The notes: generated by a model from the letters alone, not told the origin. A DNA stretch of 31,213 nt from JAHRAH01 sp051009015 (GCA_051009015.1 JBPCWZ010000201.1:1-31213), one strand, 5' to 3'. Positions 16,312 through 25,556 are shown, counted from the first letter of the stretch. A program made the numbers and translations.

Positions 16312-17559
16312 GTGAACAGATATTCGCTGTGGGCTTTGGCGCGCAATGCGCTGAACTATCATCAAAACTGGCAAGCGGCATGGCGCAGCCCGCCGCCGCG
16401 CGCCGGTTATGATTTTGTCATTATCGGCGGCGGCGGTCATGGCTTGGCGACCGCCTATTATCTCGCCAAAGAGCACAAAGCGGCAAGCATCGCCGTGGTG
16501 GAAAAAGGATGGCTCGGCGGCGGCAACACCGGGCGCAACACGACCATCGTCCGTTCAAACTATCTTTTGCCGCCGTCGGCGCGCTTGTATGACCATGCGG
16601 TATCCCTGTGGCACAACTTGTCGGCGGAACTTAACTTCAATGTGATGTTTTCGCCGCGCGGCTTGCTGCATCTCGCCCACACAATATCCGACATGCGCGA
16701 GATAGCGCGGCGCGGGCATTCCAACTATGTCAATGGCGTAGATGCCGAAATGCTGACGCCGCAGCAAGTGCGCGAGATGGTGCCGTTTATCAACCTGCAC
16801 GGGCGCTATCCGGTTTTGGGCGCGCTGTTGCAAAGGCGCGGCGGCATTGCAAGGCACGATGCCGTTGCCTGGGGCTATGCCCGCGCGGCGGATTCGCTGG
16901 GCGTGGACATCATCCAAAACTGCGAAGTATCCGGCTTTGACATTCGCGACAACAAGATAGCAAGCGTGCGCACAAGCCGCGGCGATATCAAAGTCGGCAA
17001 GCGTGTCGGCGCGGTGCCGTCGGCGCATTGCGGGGTGATAGCGGCGATGGCGGGTTTTCGTTTGCCGGTGGAGACGGTGCCTTTGCAGGCGTTTGTATCC
17101 GAGCCGCTTGCGCCGGTGTTGGATTGCGTGATAATGTCAAACACGGTGCATGCCTACATAAGCCAGTCGGACAAGGGCGAGTTGGTCATCGGCGGCGGTT
17201 CCGATGCTTTTAATTCCTACGCCCAGCGCGGCAGTTTTGACCAGATAGAGCATGTGGCGGGTCCCATCGTAGAGTTATATCCCATCTTTTCGCGCGTCAA
17301 TATATTGCGTCAGTGGGCGGGGATTGTGGATATCACCCCCGACAGGTCGCCGATATTATCGGCAACGCCGGTATCAAACTTATTTATGAACTGCGGCTGG
17401 GGCACAGGCGGTTTCAAAGCAACCCCCGGAAGCGGACACGCCTTCGCCGCAACATTGGCAAAAGGCGAAGCAAACGACTTATGCGCCCCCTTTTCGCTGG
17501 ACAGGTTTATAACCGGCGATTTGGTAGATGAAGCCGCAGCGGCGGCAGTGGCGCATTAA
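16312..17559 (+). CDS. soxB: Sarcosine oxidase beta subunit (operon 1)
   Basis: This is the catalytic subunit of heterotetrameric sarcosine oxidase. It oxidises sarcosine to glycine and formaldehyde, which is passed to folate, and makes H2O2. The 415-residue protein has the FAD-binding motif VIIGGGGHGLATAYYLA (36-52), then GGGNTGRNTTIVRSNY. H182 in ARHDAVAWGYARAAD matches the histidine that holds FMN covalently in known enzymes. The C-terminal CGWGTGGFKATPGSG is the usual SoxB flavin motif. A strong AAGGAGAGG precedes the GTG start. The operon continues with a nuclease-like gene before soxD, which is unusual. A paralogue lies at the right end of the window. Confidence 0.95.
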   Translation: MNRYSLWALARNALNYHQNWQAAWRSPPPRAGYDFVIIGGGGHGLATAYYLAKEHKAASIAVVEKGWLGGGNTGRNTTIVRSNYLLPPSARLYDHAVSLWHNLSAELNFNVMFSPRGLLHLAHTISDMREIARRGHSNYVNGVDAEMLTPQQVREMVPFINLHGRYPVLGALLQRRGGIARHDAVAWGYARAADSLGVDIIQNCEVSGFDIRDNKIASVRTSRGDIKVGKRVGAVPSAHCGVIAAMAGFRLPVETVPLQAFVSEPLAPVLDCVIMSNTVHAYISQSDKGELVIGGGSDAFNSYAQRGSFDQIEHVAGPIVELYPIFSRVNILRQWAGIVDITPDRSPILSATPVSNLFMNCGWGTGGFKATPGSGHAFAATLAKGEANDLCAPFSLDRFITGDLVDEAAAAAVAH

Positions 17560-17594
17560 TAGTAGAATACGGCAAACACACAAGGAGGAAAACA

Positions 17595-18476
17595 ATGGCG
17601 GATATTGTCAAATTGAAAACGCGCGGGCTACGCTCTTCCAATTCCAAGGAAAAGGGATTGTCCGAAAAGGATTTGCACAAGCATATCCAAGAGAATCCGG
17701 AAGTGCTTGGCATTCCGGGGGTCAAAGTGCGCGCATCCGAAAAACCATCGGGGCGCGGGCGGTTGGATTTGCTTTTGGAAGCCCCCGGGCGGATTTATGT
17801 CGTGGAAATCCAGCGGGGACAGCCCGATGAAAGCCACATTGTCCGCTTGGTTGAATACTTGGCGTCGGAACAAAAGCAATCCGGCAAGTTGCAGCATTAT
17901 GCAGTTATTGTTGCCGAGAACATCGTGCAGGGGCGGTTTTGTGAGGTGCTTCGTCATCTGAACGAGCATCGCATTCCCCTTATCGCCATTGAGGCGACAG
18001 TGGTGGAATTGCCGGACACCAACGACAAGGTTGGCTTTGTCTTTACGCGAGTGTTGGATTTTGACTTGCCGCAGCAACCCGCATCCGAAAAAGATTGGCG
18101 TAGCGAGCCCAATGGCGATACGGTGGTGGGACTTGTCAACAAATTCTGCAAACAACTTGGGAAAGGCGTCAAGCCCTATTTCACCAAGCATTACGCGGGG
18201 ATGGATGACTCCAAGAATGGACGCATTCGCCAATGTCAAATATGGCGGCGGAAAGACGGTATTACCGTTTACTTCATGTCCGTATCTCCGGAATGGGACA
18301 ATCGCATCAATCGCACAGCCAAGAGCGAATTGTCGCCCGAATACAACCCGACCGGGAAGTATTATCGGTTCTCCATCGGCAAGGACACCGATATGAAAAA
18401 ACACGCCGACCTTTGGCGGGCGATGTATTGCGAGGCGGCGGGCATTAAGGGCGGCGAAAAGCCGGATGCGGAATAA
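17595..18476 (+). CDS. PD-(D/E)XK-like nuclease of unknown role inside the sox operon
   Basis: The 293-residue protein is not part of any sarcosine oxidase I know. Residues 20-95 look like a NucS/restriction-type core: a helix (LSEKDLHKHIQENPEVLG), then GRGRLDLLLEAPGRIYVVEIQRG with D58, E71 and Q73 in the positions of D, E and K. An RLVEYLASEQ helix follows. The lysine is replaced by glutamine (E-I-Q), a variant seen in some active members of the superfamily. Residues 175-290 form a second domain I do not recognise (KPYFTKHYAG, CQIWRRKDGITVYFMS, GKYYRFSIG). AAGGAGG lies nine bases before the ATG, and its TAA overlaps the soxD ATG by one base, so it is translated with the operon. A TAGAAT at 17563-17568 might add a promoter. 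Confidence 0.7.
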   Translation: MADIVKLKTRGLRSSNSKEKGLSEKDLHKHIQENPEVLGIPGVKVRASEKPSGRGRLDLLLEAPGRIYVVEIQRGQPDESHIVRLVEYLASEQKQSGKLQHYAVIVAENIVQGRFCEVLRHLNEHRIPLIAIEATVVELPDTNDKVGFVFTRVLDFDLPQQPASEKDWRSEPNGDTVVGLVNKFCKQLGKGVKPYFTKHYAGMDDSKNGRIRQCQIWRRKDGITVYFMSVSPEWDNRINRTAKSELSPEYNPTGKYYRFSIGKDTDMKKHADLWRAMYCEAAGIKGGEKPDAE

Positions 18477-19066
18477 TGCTTCTAATTAATTGCCCCCATT
18501 GCGGCGAGCGGGCGCAGACGGAGTTTGCTTATTATGGCGAGGCGCATATTGCCAGGCCCGAAAAGCCGGAGGTGCTTTCGGATGCCGAATGGGCGGAGTA
18601 TGTGTTTTTGCGCACTAATCCCAAGGGTGTGCATTTTGAGCGGTGGATGCATGCCCATGGCTGCCGCCGCTTCTTTAATATGATGCGCGATACCGTCAGC
18701 GGCGAGATATTTGTCACATACCGCATCGGCGATAAAAAGCCGGACATTCCCGCGGTGGCAAATGCCGAAAAAGCCGCGCAAGGCGTCAATGCGACCAAAA
18801 CCGCAACCATCGGCAAAACCGCCGACAAAAGCACAACCGCAACCGCCGATAACAAAACCACCAATGGCGGCAACAAAAAAGCCGCCGATGACAAAGGCAA
18901 AACCGCCGCCGCCGATAACAACAATGCGGATAACAACAAAAGCACAACCGCCAAAGGCGGCAAAAGCATAACTGCGGGCGGCGATAACAACAATGCCGAC
19001 AACAAAGACAAAAGCGGCGATAATAAAAAAGCCGATGACGACAAAAGCGGGCGGGGCAAAGAATGA
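18476..19066 (+). CDS. soxD: Sarcosine oxidase delta subunit with long low-complexity tail (operon 1)
   Basis: Delta is the small zinc subunit of the heterotetramer. Residues 1-90 match it, with C6, C9, H59 and C63 in the positions known to bind zinc, plus FAYYGEAHIARP and YVFLRTNPKGVHFERWMHAHGC. Normal SoxD ends near 90-110 residues. This one runs to 196, and residues 104-196 consist almost only of K, D, N, T, A, G and S, surely unstructured and highly charged. The DNA there is made of related short units. The stop overlaps the soxA ATG by four bases (ATGA). In operon 2 the same two genes are fused through a linker in this place. Confidence 0.92.
   Translation: MLLINCPHCGERAQTEFAYYGEAHIARPEKPEVLSDAEWAEYVFLRTNPKGVHFERWMHAHGCRRFFNMMRDTVSGEIFVTYRIGDKKPDIPAVANAEKAAQGVNATKTATIGKTADKSTTATADNKTTNGGNKKAADDKGKTAAADNNNADNNKSTTAKGGKSITAGGDNNNADNKDKSGDNKKADDDKSGRGKE
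18785..19058 (+). repeat. Low-complexity coding repeat encoding the SoxD tail
   Basis: The stretch is built from variants of short units such as AAAACCGCC, GATAACAACAATGC and AAAAGC. GATAACAACAATGC(G/C)GA appears twice, near 18915 and 18980. It looks like repeated slippage and duplication in coding DNA, kept in frame. The period is irregular. Confidence 0.6.
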
Positions 19067-22000
19067 CTAACGCGGCGGGCGTCAATCGGCTGGCGGAATG
19101 CGGTTTGACAGACCGCGGGATGCCGTTGTCCTTTACTTTCAACGGCGCGCGGATGTGCGGCTTGCAAGGCGACACGGTAGCATCGGCGCTTTTGGCGAAT
19201 AATGTGCGCATTGTATCGCGCAGTTTCAAATATCACCGCCCGCGCGGCATCTACGGCATCGGCGCGGAAGAACCAAACGCCATATTCACCATCGCCGACA
19301 AAGACGGCGGGCGGCGCACGCCCAACAACCGCGCAACGCTGACGACTCTCGCCGATGGAATGCAAATCCAATCGCAAAGCGGTTATCCTTCGGTGCATTT
19401 TGACATTGGCGCGCTTGCCGGTGCGGCGGCGCGTTTGTTGCCGGCGGGTTTTTATTACAAAACTTTTATGTGGCCGCCAAAGTTGTGGATGTTTTACGAA
19501 AAGATCATCCGCCGCGCGGCATCTTCCGCACGCCCCCCGGCGGATGCGGATATTGACAAATACGACCATCGTTATGCGCATGCCGATATTGTCATTATCG
19601 GCGGCGGTCCGGCGGGTTTGGCTGCCGCTTTGGCGGCGAGCGAAAACGGCAATGCGCAAGTAATGCTTTTGGAATCGCGCCCGCATTGGGGAGGTGATTT
19701 GACCGATGGCGAAAGCGGGGAGATAGAAAGCAAACCCGCCGCGCAGTGGGCAAAAGATGCCGCGGCGGAGTTGGCATCGCGCCCGAATGTCCGGATGCTT
19801 TTGCAAACAACCGCGCAGGGATATCACGACTACAACTATCTGACTGCGATGCAACAATCTCCATCGCCGCAAGTGCGGCAGCGGTTGTTGAAGATTCGCG
19901 CGCGCCGCATTATCATCGCCGCCGGTGCGATAGAACGCCCGCTGGTTTTTGCCGGTAATGACATGCCCGGCGTAATGTCGGCGGCGGCGGTGCGGGCGTA
20001 TATTCATCGTTATGGCGTGTTGTGCGGGCGGCGGATATTGTTTCTTACCAACAACGACAGCGCTTACGGCGCGGCGATGGCGGCGCATTCGGCGGGTGCG
20101 CGGGTGGATGTCGCCGACATTCGCCGCCATCCGCAGGGGCATTGGCAGGAGAAGATTAAGGAGAAGGGTTTGGAGTTGCATGCTTGTTGCGGCATTGCCG
20201 GTTTGTCGCGGGCGGCGGGTGCTTTGACGGTGCGGCTGGCGAGGTTGTCGCCGGACGGTTCGGCTTTGGAATCCGGCGGCGAGTTTTCATCTCACGCTTA
20301 TGACATTGTCGCGGCATCGGGCGGCTGGACTCCGACTGTGCATCTTTTCAGCCAAAGCCGCGGCAAATTAAAGTGGGATGTCAAATGCGGCGCATTCGTC
20401 CCCGCAGTTGCCGATGCGCTAAATCCGTGTGTTGTTGTCGGCGCGGCGGCGGGAGTTTTTTCGTTGTCGGGTTGTCTCAAAAGCGGCTATGACGCCGGTT
20501 TGGCGGCGCAAAATATCAATGACAAAAAATCCAAAGTCAAAAAATCCAAAGCGCCTTTTGCCGCCGCGCCGCCCGCCGAGCATCCGCCTTTTTTCGCCCC
20601 GTTATTACCGGCGCCGCATCCGGTCGGGCGCGGTCCGGGCAAGCATTTTGTGGATATGATGAACGATGTTACCGCCGCCGATATTCAACTTGCGGTGCGC
20701 GAGGGTTATGATTCGGCGGAACATTTGAAGCGTTATACTGCGGCGGGTTTTGGCACAGACCAGGGCAAAACCGGCAATATTAACGCGCTTGTTTTGCTTG
20801 CGCAATGTCGCGGCATTTCGCCCGCCGCCGCCGGACATACTACTTACCGCCCGCAATATGTGCCGATGTCCTTTGGCGTTGTTGGCGGCGAAAACCGCCG
20901 CGAGTTATTTGCGCCCGAACGCGGCACGCCGATGCATTCGTGGCATGTGCAAAACGGCGCGGTTTTTGAGGATGTCGGCGATTGGAAACGCCCCTATTGT
21001 TTTTTGCGCGAGGGCGAAGACCGCGCCGCCGCCGTCCGCCGCGAGTGTTTGGCGGCAAGGCGCGGCGCGGCGATGATGGATGCGACGACGCTGGGCAAGA
21101 TAGACATTCGCGGTCCCGATGCCGCGACTTTTTTGGACATGATATACAGCAACAATATCCAAACACTGCAGCCGGGCAGGGCGCGTTATGCGATGATGCT
21201 GCACGAGACCGGCATGATTTACGATGACGGCGTTTGCGCGCGATTATCGGCGGAACATTTTCATATAACAACTTCAACCGGACATGCCGCCGGAGTGATG
21301 AACTGGCTGGAAGAATGGCTGCAAACCGAATGGCCGCATTTGCGCGTTTTTTGCACAAGTGTTACCGAGCAATGGGCGGTCATTACGCTGGCGGGACCAA
21401 AATCGCGCGAGATATTAAAAGCGGCGGGAGCGGATGATAACTTGACGGCGGATGATTTTGGTTTTATGCACATACGCGAAGGCGTTGTTGCGGGCGCGCC
21501 GGCGCGGGTTTTTCGCGTGAGTTTTTCCGGCGAGTTGGCTTTTGAGATAAATGTCCCGTCCCGTTATGGTTTGCATGTTTGGCGGGCGATACACCGCGCC
21601 GGTTTGCCGCACGACATTGCGCCTTACGGCACGGAAACAATGCGCGTTCTTCGCGCCGAAAAGGGCTATATCATAGTGGGGCAGGATTCGGACGGCACGG
21701 CGACTCCGGGCGATATGAATCTGGGCTGGATGGTAAAGAAAAAAGATTTCATCGGCAGGCGTTCGCTTTCGCGCCCGGATATGACAAAGGGCGGGCGGTA
21801 TCAGTTTGTCGGCTTGCAAACGGAAGATGACAAAACGCCGCTGCCCGAAGGCGCATACTTGCTGGCGGACAAGGATGCCGCCTTGCCGTGCGATGCCGAA
21901 GGTTTTGTAACTTCGTCTTATCTCAGCGCGACATTGGAGCGCCCGATAGCATTGGCGATGATTAAGAACGGCTTGTCGCGAAGCGGCGAAATGCTTTATG

Positions 22001-22089
22001 CGGCATTGCCGGATGGCAGCCGACCGGCGGCGCGGATAACAAGCCCGGTTTTTTATGACAAAGAAGGAAAGCGCAGGGATGGCAACTGA
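19063..22089 (+). CDS. soxA: Sarcosine oxidase alpha subunit (operon 1)
   Basis: The 1008-residue alpha subunit binds NAD and, with its C-terminal domain, folate. Residues 20-75 are the ferredoxin-like N-terminal domain (FTFNGARMCGLQGDTVASAL, SRSFKYHRPRGIY). Residues 173-470 are a two-dinucleotide-fold flavoprotein domain with IVIIGGGPAGLAAALAA (176-192), ERPLVFAGNDMPGVM and FLTNNDSAYGAA. Residues 490-530 are a loose Lys/Pro/Ala linker before FVDMMNDVTAADI. From about 610 to 1000 it is a GcvT-type domain (RRGAAMMDATTLGKIDIRGPD, SFSGELAFEINVP, GTETMRVLRAEKGYIIVG), which converts the methyl carbon to methylene-tetrahydrofolate. It overlaps soxD by four bases and soxG by eleven. Confidence 0.95.
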   Translation: MTNAAGVNRLAECGLTDRGMPLSFTFNGARMCGLQGDTVASALLANNVRIVSRSFKYHRPRGIYGIGAEEPNAIFTIADKDGGRRTPNNRATLTTLADGMQIQSQSGYPSVHFDIGALAGAAARLLPAGFYYKTFMWPPKLWMFYEKIIRRAASSARPPADADIDKYDHRYAHADIVIIGGGPAGLAAALAASENGNAQVMLLESRPHWGGDLTDGESGEIESKPAAQWAKDAAAELASRPNVRMLLQTTAQGYHDYNYLTAMQQSPSPQVRQRLLKIRARRIIIAAGAIERPLVFAGNDMPGVMSAAAVRAYIHRYGVLCGRRILFLTNNDSAYGAAMAAHSAGARVDVADIRRHPQGHWQEKIKEKGLELHACCGIAGLSRAAGALTVRLARLSPDGSALESGGEFSSHAYDIVAASGGWTPTVHLFSQSRGKLKWDVKCGAFVPAVADALNPCVVVGAAAGVFSLSGCLKSGYDAGLAAQNINDKKSKVKKSKAPFAAAPPAEHPPFFAPLLPAPHPVGRGPGKHFVDMMNDVTAADIQLAVREGYDSAEHLKRYTAAGFGTDQGKTGNINALVLLAQCRGISPAAAGHTTYRPQYVPMSFGVVGGENRRELFAPERGTPMHSWHVQNGAVFEDVGDWKRPYCFLREGEDRAAAVRRECLAARRGAAMMDATTLGKIDIRGPDAATFLDMIYSNNIQTLQPGRARYAMMLHETGMIYDDGVCARLSAEHFHITTSTGHAAGVMNWLEEWLQTEWPHLRVFCTSVTEQWAVITLAGPKSREILKAAGADDNLTADDFGFMHIREGVVAGAPARVFRVSFSGELAFEINVPSRYGLHVWRAIHRAGLPHDIAPYGTETMRVLRAEKGYIIVGQDSDGTATPGDMNLGWMVKKKDFIGRRSLSRPDMTKGGRYQFVGLQTEDDKTPLPEGAYLLADKDAALPCDAEGFVTSSYLSATLERPIALAMIKNGLSRSGEMLYAALPDGSRPAARITSPVFYDKEGKRRDGN

Positions 22090-22657
22090 AAAGCCAACGG
22101 CAAACTTCCCGCTGGACGGCGCCGCGGGCGGCAAAGTGCGCGGCATGCGCGTTATGGACATTTGCGCCAAAATAACCCTGCGCGGCAGAAGCGAAGATGC
22201 CGCATTTATGACAGCGGCAAAAAAGGCGCTCGGCTTTGCCCTGCCGGACAAAACCGGCAAAACAACAACAAGCGCGGCAAAAGCCAACGATGGCACTGGC
22301 GGGAGCATTGGCATTACGGCGTTATGTCTGGCGCCGAACGAGTGGATGTTGTGGGCGGCGGACGATGCTTGCGAATCATTGTTTGGCAGGTTGCAAGAAT
22401 CGCTTGACGGCATTTTTTTCGCGGCGGTTGATGTGTCGGATTATTACGCCATCATCCGTTTGGACGGCGATAATGCCGAAGAAATGCTGGCATCCGGCTG
22501 CCCGCTGGATTTGTCAAAGTTGCAAACCGGCGATTGCGCCCAAAGCCATCACGGCGCGGCGCAAATCCTCCTCCATCGCACACTGGCCGGTTATGACATC
22601 CAAACCCGCATAAGCATGGTACCCCATTTGTGGATGCGTTTGGCGGTTGTCAATTGA
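22079..22657 (+). CDS. soxG: Sarcosine oxidase gamma subunit (operon 1)
   Basis: Gamma is the small subunit without a cofactor that packs against beta. The 192-residue protein has the weakly conserved gamma pattern: ICAKITLRGRSEDAAFMTAA, LCLAPNEWMLWAAD, AAVDVSDYYAIIRLDG-(N)AEEMLASGCPLDL and a C-terminal CAQSHHGAAQILLHRT segment. Residues 50-80 hold a Thr/Lys/Ala-rich insertion (DKTGKTTTSAAK). The ATG at 22079 is preferred because AAGGA lies ten bases upstream; an in-frame ATG at 22055 is also possible. It overlaps the end of soxA and ends in an AT-rich palindrome. It is the last gene of operon 1. Confidence 0.88.
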   Translation: MATEKPTANFPLDGAAGGKVRGMRVMDICAKITLRGRSEDAAFMTAAKKALGFALPDKTGKTTTSAAKANDGTGGSIGITALCLAPNEWMLWAADDACESLFGRLQESLDGIFFAAVDVSDYYAIIRLDGDNAEEMLASGCPLDLSKLQTGDCAQSHHGAAQILLHRTLAGYDIQTRISMVPHLWMRLAVVN

Positions 22658-22669
22658 CATTTGTCAATT
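22652..22669. repeat. Perfect palindrome over the soxG stop codon
   Basis: AATTGACA-TT-TGTCAATT (8-base arms, 2-base centre) covers the TGA of soxG of operon 1. The overlapping TGTCAATTGACA (22649-22660) is itself a palindrome. It lies between the convergent ends of soxG and the large methyltransferase. It could be a protein-binding site or a weak transcription barrier. No T-run follows. Confidence 0.6.
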
Positions 22670-22700
22670 AACAGACGGATTTCGGGTTGTTATAACGCCA

Positions 22701-25556
22701 TTAACCGTCATTATCGCGGTTTTGGGTTATTATCATTGCCGCCTCCAAGTTTGCGACAATATCCTTTTTCGCCCCGTTGACGGACGGCTCGCGGCACCAC
22801 ATAAGGCGGAGTTTCTGCACCTCTTTTTGCGACATTTTTATGCCACACATCTGCATAACCACCTTGTCTATTTCGTGCCGCGCCTTGTCCATCCATGCAT
22901 AACCGCACGGCATAAGCGTTAACTTCTTAAGCCGTCCAATTTCGCTTTTGGCAATATGCAACGCCGCTTCATCAAAAACGGGCGGGGTTAATTTGGCGAG
23001 GTCGGCATTCCCCATCATTGACCGCCCCGGTTGTTGACGCATGCCAACAAGCCAACGCGATAGAAGTCCAAAGATGGAGTTAAACCACAGGCAATAAGCG
23101 GCGCGGGTTGCTTTCGGGGATTTTATAGCACACCAATTCCGCCCACCCATGCAAGATTCCGCCGTCATCGCGGCGGCAAGTGCTTGGGATGTTATTGACA
23201 ACTCGCGGGGGATAAAAAGGGTTGATGATTTGCCAATCAATTCCGCCGCCGCCTTTTCGCACCCCACAACAACATTTCCCCGATGGGTCGGCTTAACAAC
23301 AAGCGATTTTTGCTTCTTGCAGTCCGCCGCCCATAATGACATATTGGAATTATCGCCTTTCTTGGCAGGAGCAAACTTGAAAGCCCCACGCGGTTTATCG
23401 CGGAGATAACCAATCTGCGGATGGGTGGGACCGAAAACATCACCCATAGGCATAGTTTCAACGCCCATCCGTATATCCATCGCCGCCAGCCCTTTATGCT
23501 TAACTATGCCGCGCCCAATTGCCTCCGCAATAACCGCCGATTCATAATCGCGCACACCGCAAGCCCCCCAAGCAACGCCCCGCGTCTGTTTGATTATGCC
23601 GCCCGATGCATAAACATAATCTCCGATAGTCATATCGCCGTCCTTATTGACGGCTTTTATCGCCCTTGCTGTTTCGTGCGCGTCAATAAAATCACGCGGC
23701 AAGCGGTGCAGGTTTATAAACCGCACCTTGTCATCGCCGCCGTCCAGCGATTTTTTGGCAACTATCATCATCTCGCCCATATTGGTGTCATCGGACAAAC
23801 TGCCATCTTTGCCCTTTTTCCCCAATTTGTCCGTTGCCATTCCAATGGCGGTTATGTCGGTGTAGTTTTGCAGGAGGTGGTCACGCATCGCCTGATAAGA
23901 AGCCGAAGCCGCCGCCGTCAAAGGCAATACCACCGCAACAACTCCACCATCCTTAAGTTTCTTGTCGGCAAGGTACATAAAAGCACTTGCCAGCCCGGCG
24001 TCCATATTGGCAAAAGACCTCCTTATCTGTTTTTTTAGGTTATCCATTGACGGCTTATCCATCAAGGAAATCCCCCCGCGGGTCTGGGTATAGGGCGGAT
24101 TCATAATAACAAGGTCAAACGCGCCATCGGCGGAGCGAAAATCCGCGCCGACATCAGCGGATTTTATTATCCGCTTGCGCCCGATAGCCGTCCCCTTGCT
24201 TTGCTTAAGCAAGTCCATAACGGCTTCCGCTTTTATCAATTCCATAGTCCCGGTGCGCCCATTGTTAATCGGCAAACAACCAATTTGGTCGCTCTCATAA
24301 TGGGCTTGCGGATACATTCCCGCCAAGCCAGAAGCGGTCATGTGCGCCGCTATGGGTTGTATGTCCGCGCCAATCAGGTTTTCTTCCATATACCGCTGGT
24401 GCAGGGATACAAGATTAGCCCCTTTCTCAACGGCACGGAGCCGCACCTGTCTATACGCCGCTTTGAGTAGGGACCCAGTGCCGCAAGCAAAGTCGGCAAT
24501 TTTTAGGTCACGCCCATCATCGGGGATTATATTAAACGCCAACCCTGCCAACAATTCCGCAACCTCGCCCTTTGTATAAAAGGCATTGGTCTCTTTGCGG
24601 TCGGCGGCAAGGCGCGGAAACATTTGGGCTGTTATGTCCGACACCCCGACAAGTCGCAATTCATCAACCTTTTCCACTTGCCCCCGCAATCGCGCCAACA
24701 TCTTATTGACAACGGCATTCCTCCCCTTAAGATGAGACAAGGAATCATAGGCAGGGTCAAAGATAGAGTCATAGTTGACCGCCAATATGTCATCCCATGC
24801 ATTAAGCATACTGCCCAGGGATTTGCAATCATCCGGGTGTGAGAATTTAATCTCGCTTCCTCCGTCCGTGACCGCGCCATCGGGTCGGTCGGTTGCCAAT
24901 CTTGACTGGAACCACACGGCGTTAAACCACATAAGCGCGGCAATCCTCATCGCCTTTTCGTTGTCGCATTCCGCTATGCGCTTGCCGATTTTTTCCATTA
25001 TGGATGGCGGCAAATCCATAACCATATTGGCGGCAATGGAATTTATTTCCGTTGCCACTTTGTCGGCAACATATTGAATTCTCTCATCCGGCGTTGCCGA
25101 CAATTCTATCGCCGCCGCCAAATCTTTCGCCGCGCCTTTGAATCGCCCTCCGTTTATTTCGCCGTGCGGATAACGAATTCCATCGGAGTATATGGCATAC
25201 TCCAATTCTCCGCCATCTTGCAACCACTCCCGCATATCCGCCGCGCTATCCATCCGCCGCACTTCATAAGGCGGCATAACGGCAATCGCCGTCAAAATCT
25301 CGCGCCCGGTGTGGGTTTCTTTTTTGCCAAGCCGCGCAATGGCATCGCCGTCAACATCGCGGGTTTTGGCAAAAGCAACCTCCAAAGAAACCGGTTGCAT
25401 ATCGCGGGGATACACAATAATATCCCCCCGCTTGCCGCCCTCTATGGACTGATTTTTTTCGGCTTTGACGCGCCCTTTCCAATCGGGGCGCAAACCCGCC
25501 AACACCTCGCCAAGCGCGGTGTTAAATGTATGCTCGTGAGCAGTTTCTTTCGTCAT
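22701..25556 (-). CDS. Large N6-adenine DNA methyltransferase, possibly type IIG-like
   Basis: The 951-residue protein has SAM motif I as DFACGTGS (355-362), preceded by FYTKGEVAELL (326-336), and catalytic motif IV as NPPYTQ (486-491). The N-terminal 80 residues (GKRGDIIVYP, then PVSLEVAFAKTRDVDGDAIARLG) have the outline of a PD-(D/E)XK core with D45 and E59. No lysine follows in the ExK position, so a working nuclease is doubtful. Residues 640-950 probably read the DNA target (PTHPQIGYLRDKPRGAFKF, SRWLVGMRQQPGRSMM), but I cannot assign a domain. The open frame reaches 25628. The ATG at 25556 is preferred, after GGCGGAAAC and a normal start. It follows soxG of operon 2 by 90 bases on the same strand. 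No partner restriction gene is adjacent. Confidence 0.8.
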   Translation of the reverse strand: MTKETAHEHTFNTALGEVLAGLRPDWKGRVKAEKNQSIEGGKRGDIIVYPRDMQPVSLEVAFAKTRDVDGDAIARLGKKETHTGREILTAIAVMPPYEVRRMDSAADMREWLQDGGELEYAIYSDGIRYPHGEINGGRFKGAAKDLAAAIELSATPDERIQYVADKVATEINSIAANMVMDLPPSIMEKIGKRIAECDNEKAMRIAALMWFNAVWFQSRLATDRPDGAVTDGGSEIKFSHPDDCKSLGSMLNAWDDILAVNYDSIFDPAYDSLSHLKGRNAVVNKMLARLRGQVEKVDELRLVGVSDITAQMFPRLAADRKETNAFYTKGEVAELLAGLAFNIIPDDGRDLKIADFACGTGSLLKAAYRQVRLRAVEKGANLVSLHQRYMEENLIGADIQPIAAHMTASGLAGMYPQAHYESDQIGCLPINNGRTGTMELIKAEAVMDLLKQSKGTAIGRKRIIKSADVGADFRSADGAFDLVIMNPPYTQTRGGISLMDKPSMDNLKKQIRRSFANMDAGLASAFMYLADKKLKDGGVVAVVLPLTAAASASYQAMRDHLLQNYTDITAIGMATDKLGKKGKDGSLSDDTNMGEMMIVAKKSLDGGDDKVRFINLHRLPRDFIDAHETARAIKAVNKDGDMTIGDYVYASGGIIKQTRGVAWGACGVRDYESAVIAEAIGRGIVKHKGLAAMDIRMGVETMPMGDVFGPTHPQIGYLRDKPRGAFKFAPAKKGDNSNMSLWAADCKKQKSLVVKPTHRGNVVVGCEKAAAELIGKSSTLFIPRELSITSQALAAAMTAESCMGGRNWCAIKSPKATRAAYCLWFNSIFGLLSRWLVGMRQQPGRSMMGNADLAKLTPPVFDEAALHIAKSEIGRLKKLTLMPCGYAWMDKARHEIDKVVMQMCGIKMSQKEVQKLRLMWCREPSVNGAKKDIVANLEAAMIITQNRDNDG

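Noticed and set aside
18532..20181. 549-codon open frame on the minus strand
   Set aside because: It is antisense to soxD and soxA; its serine/leucine-rich part is the reverse of the SoxD low-complexity tail.
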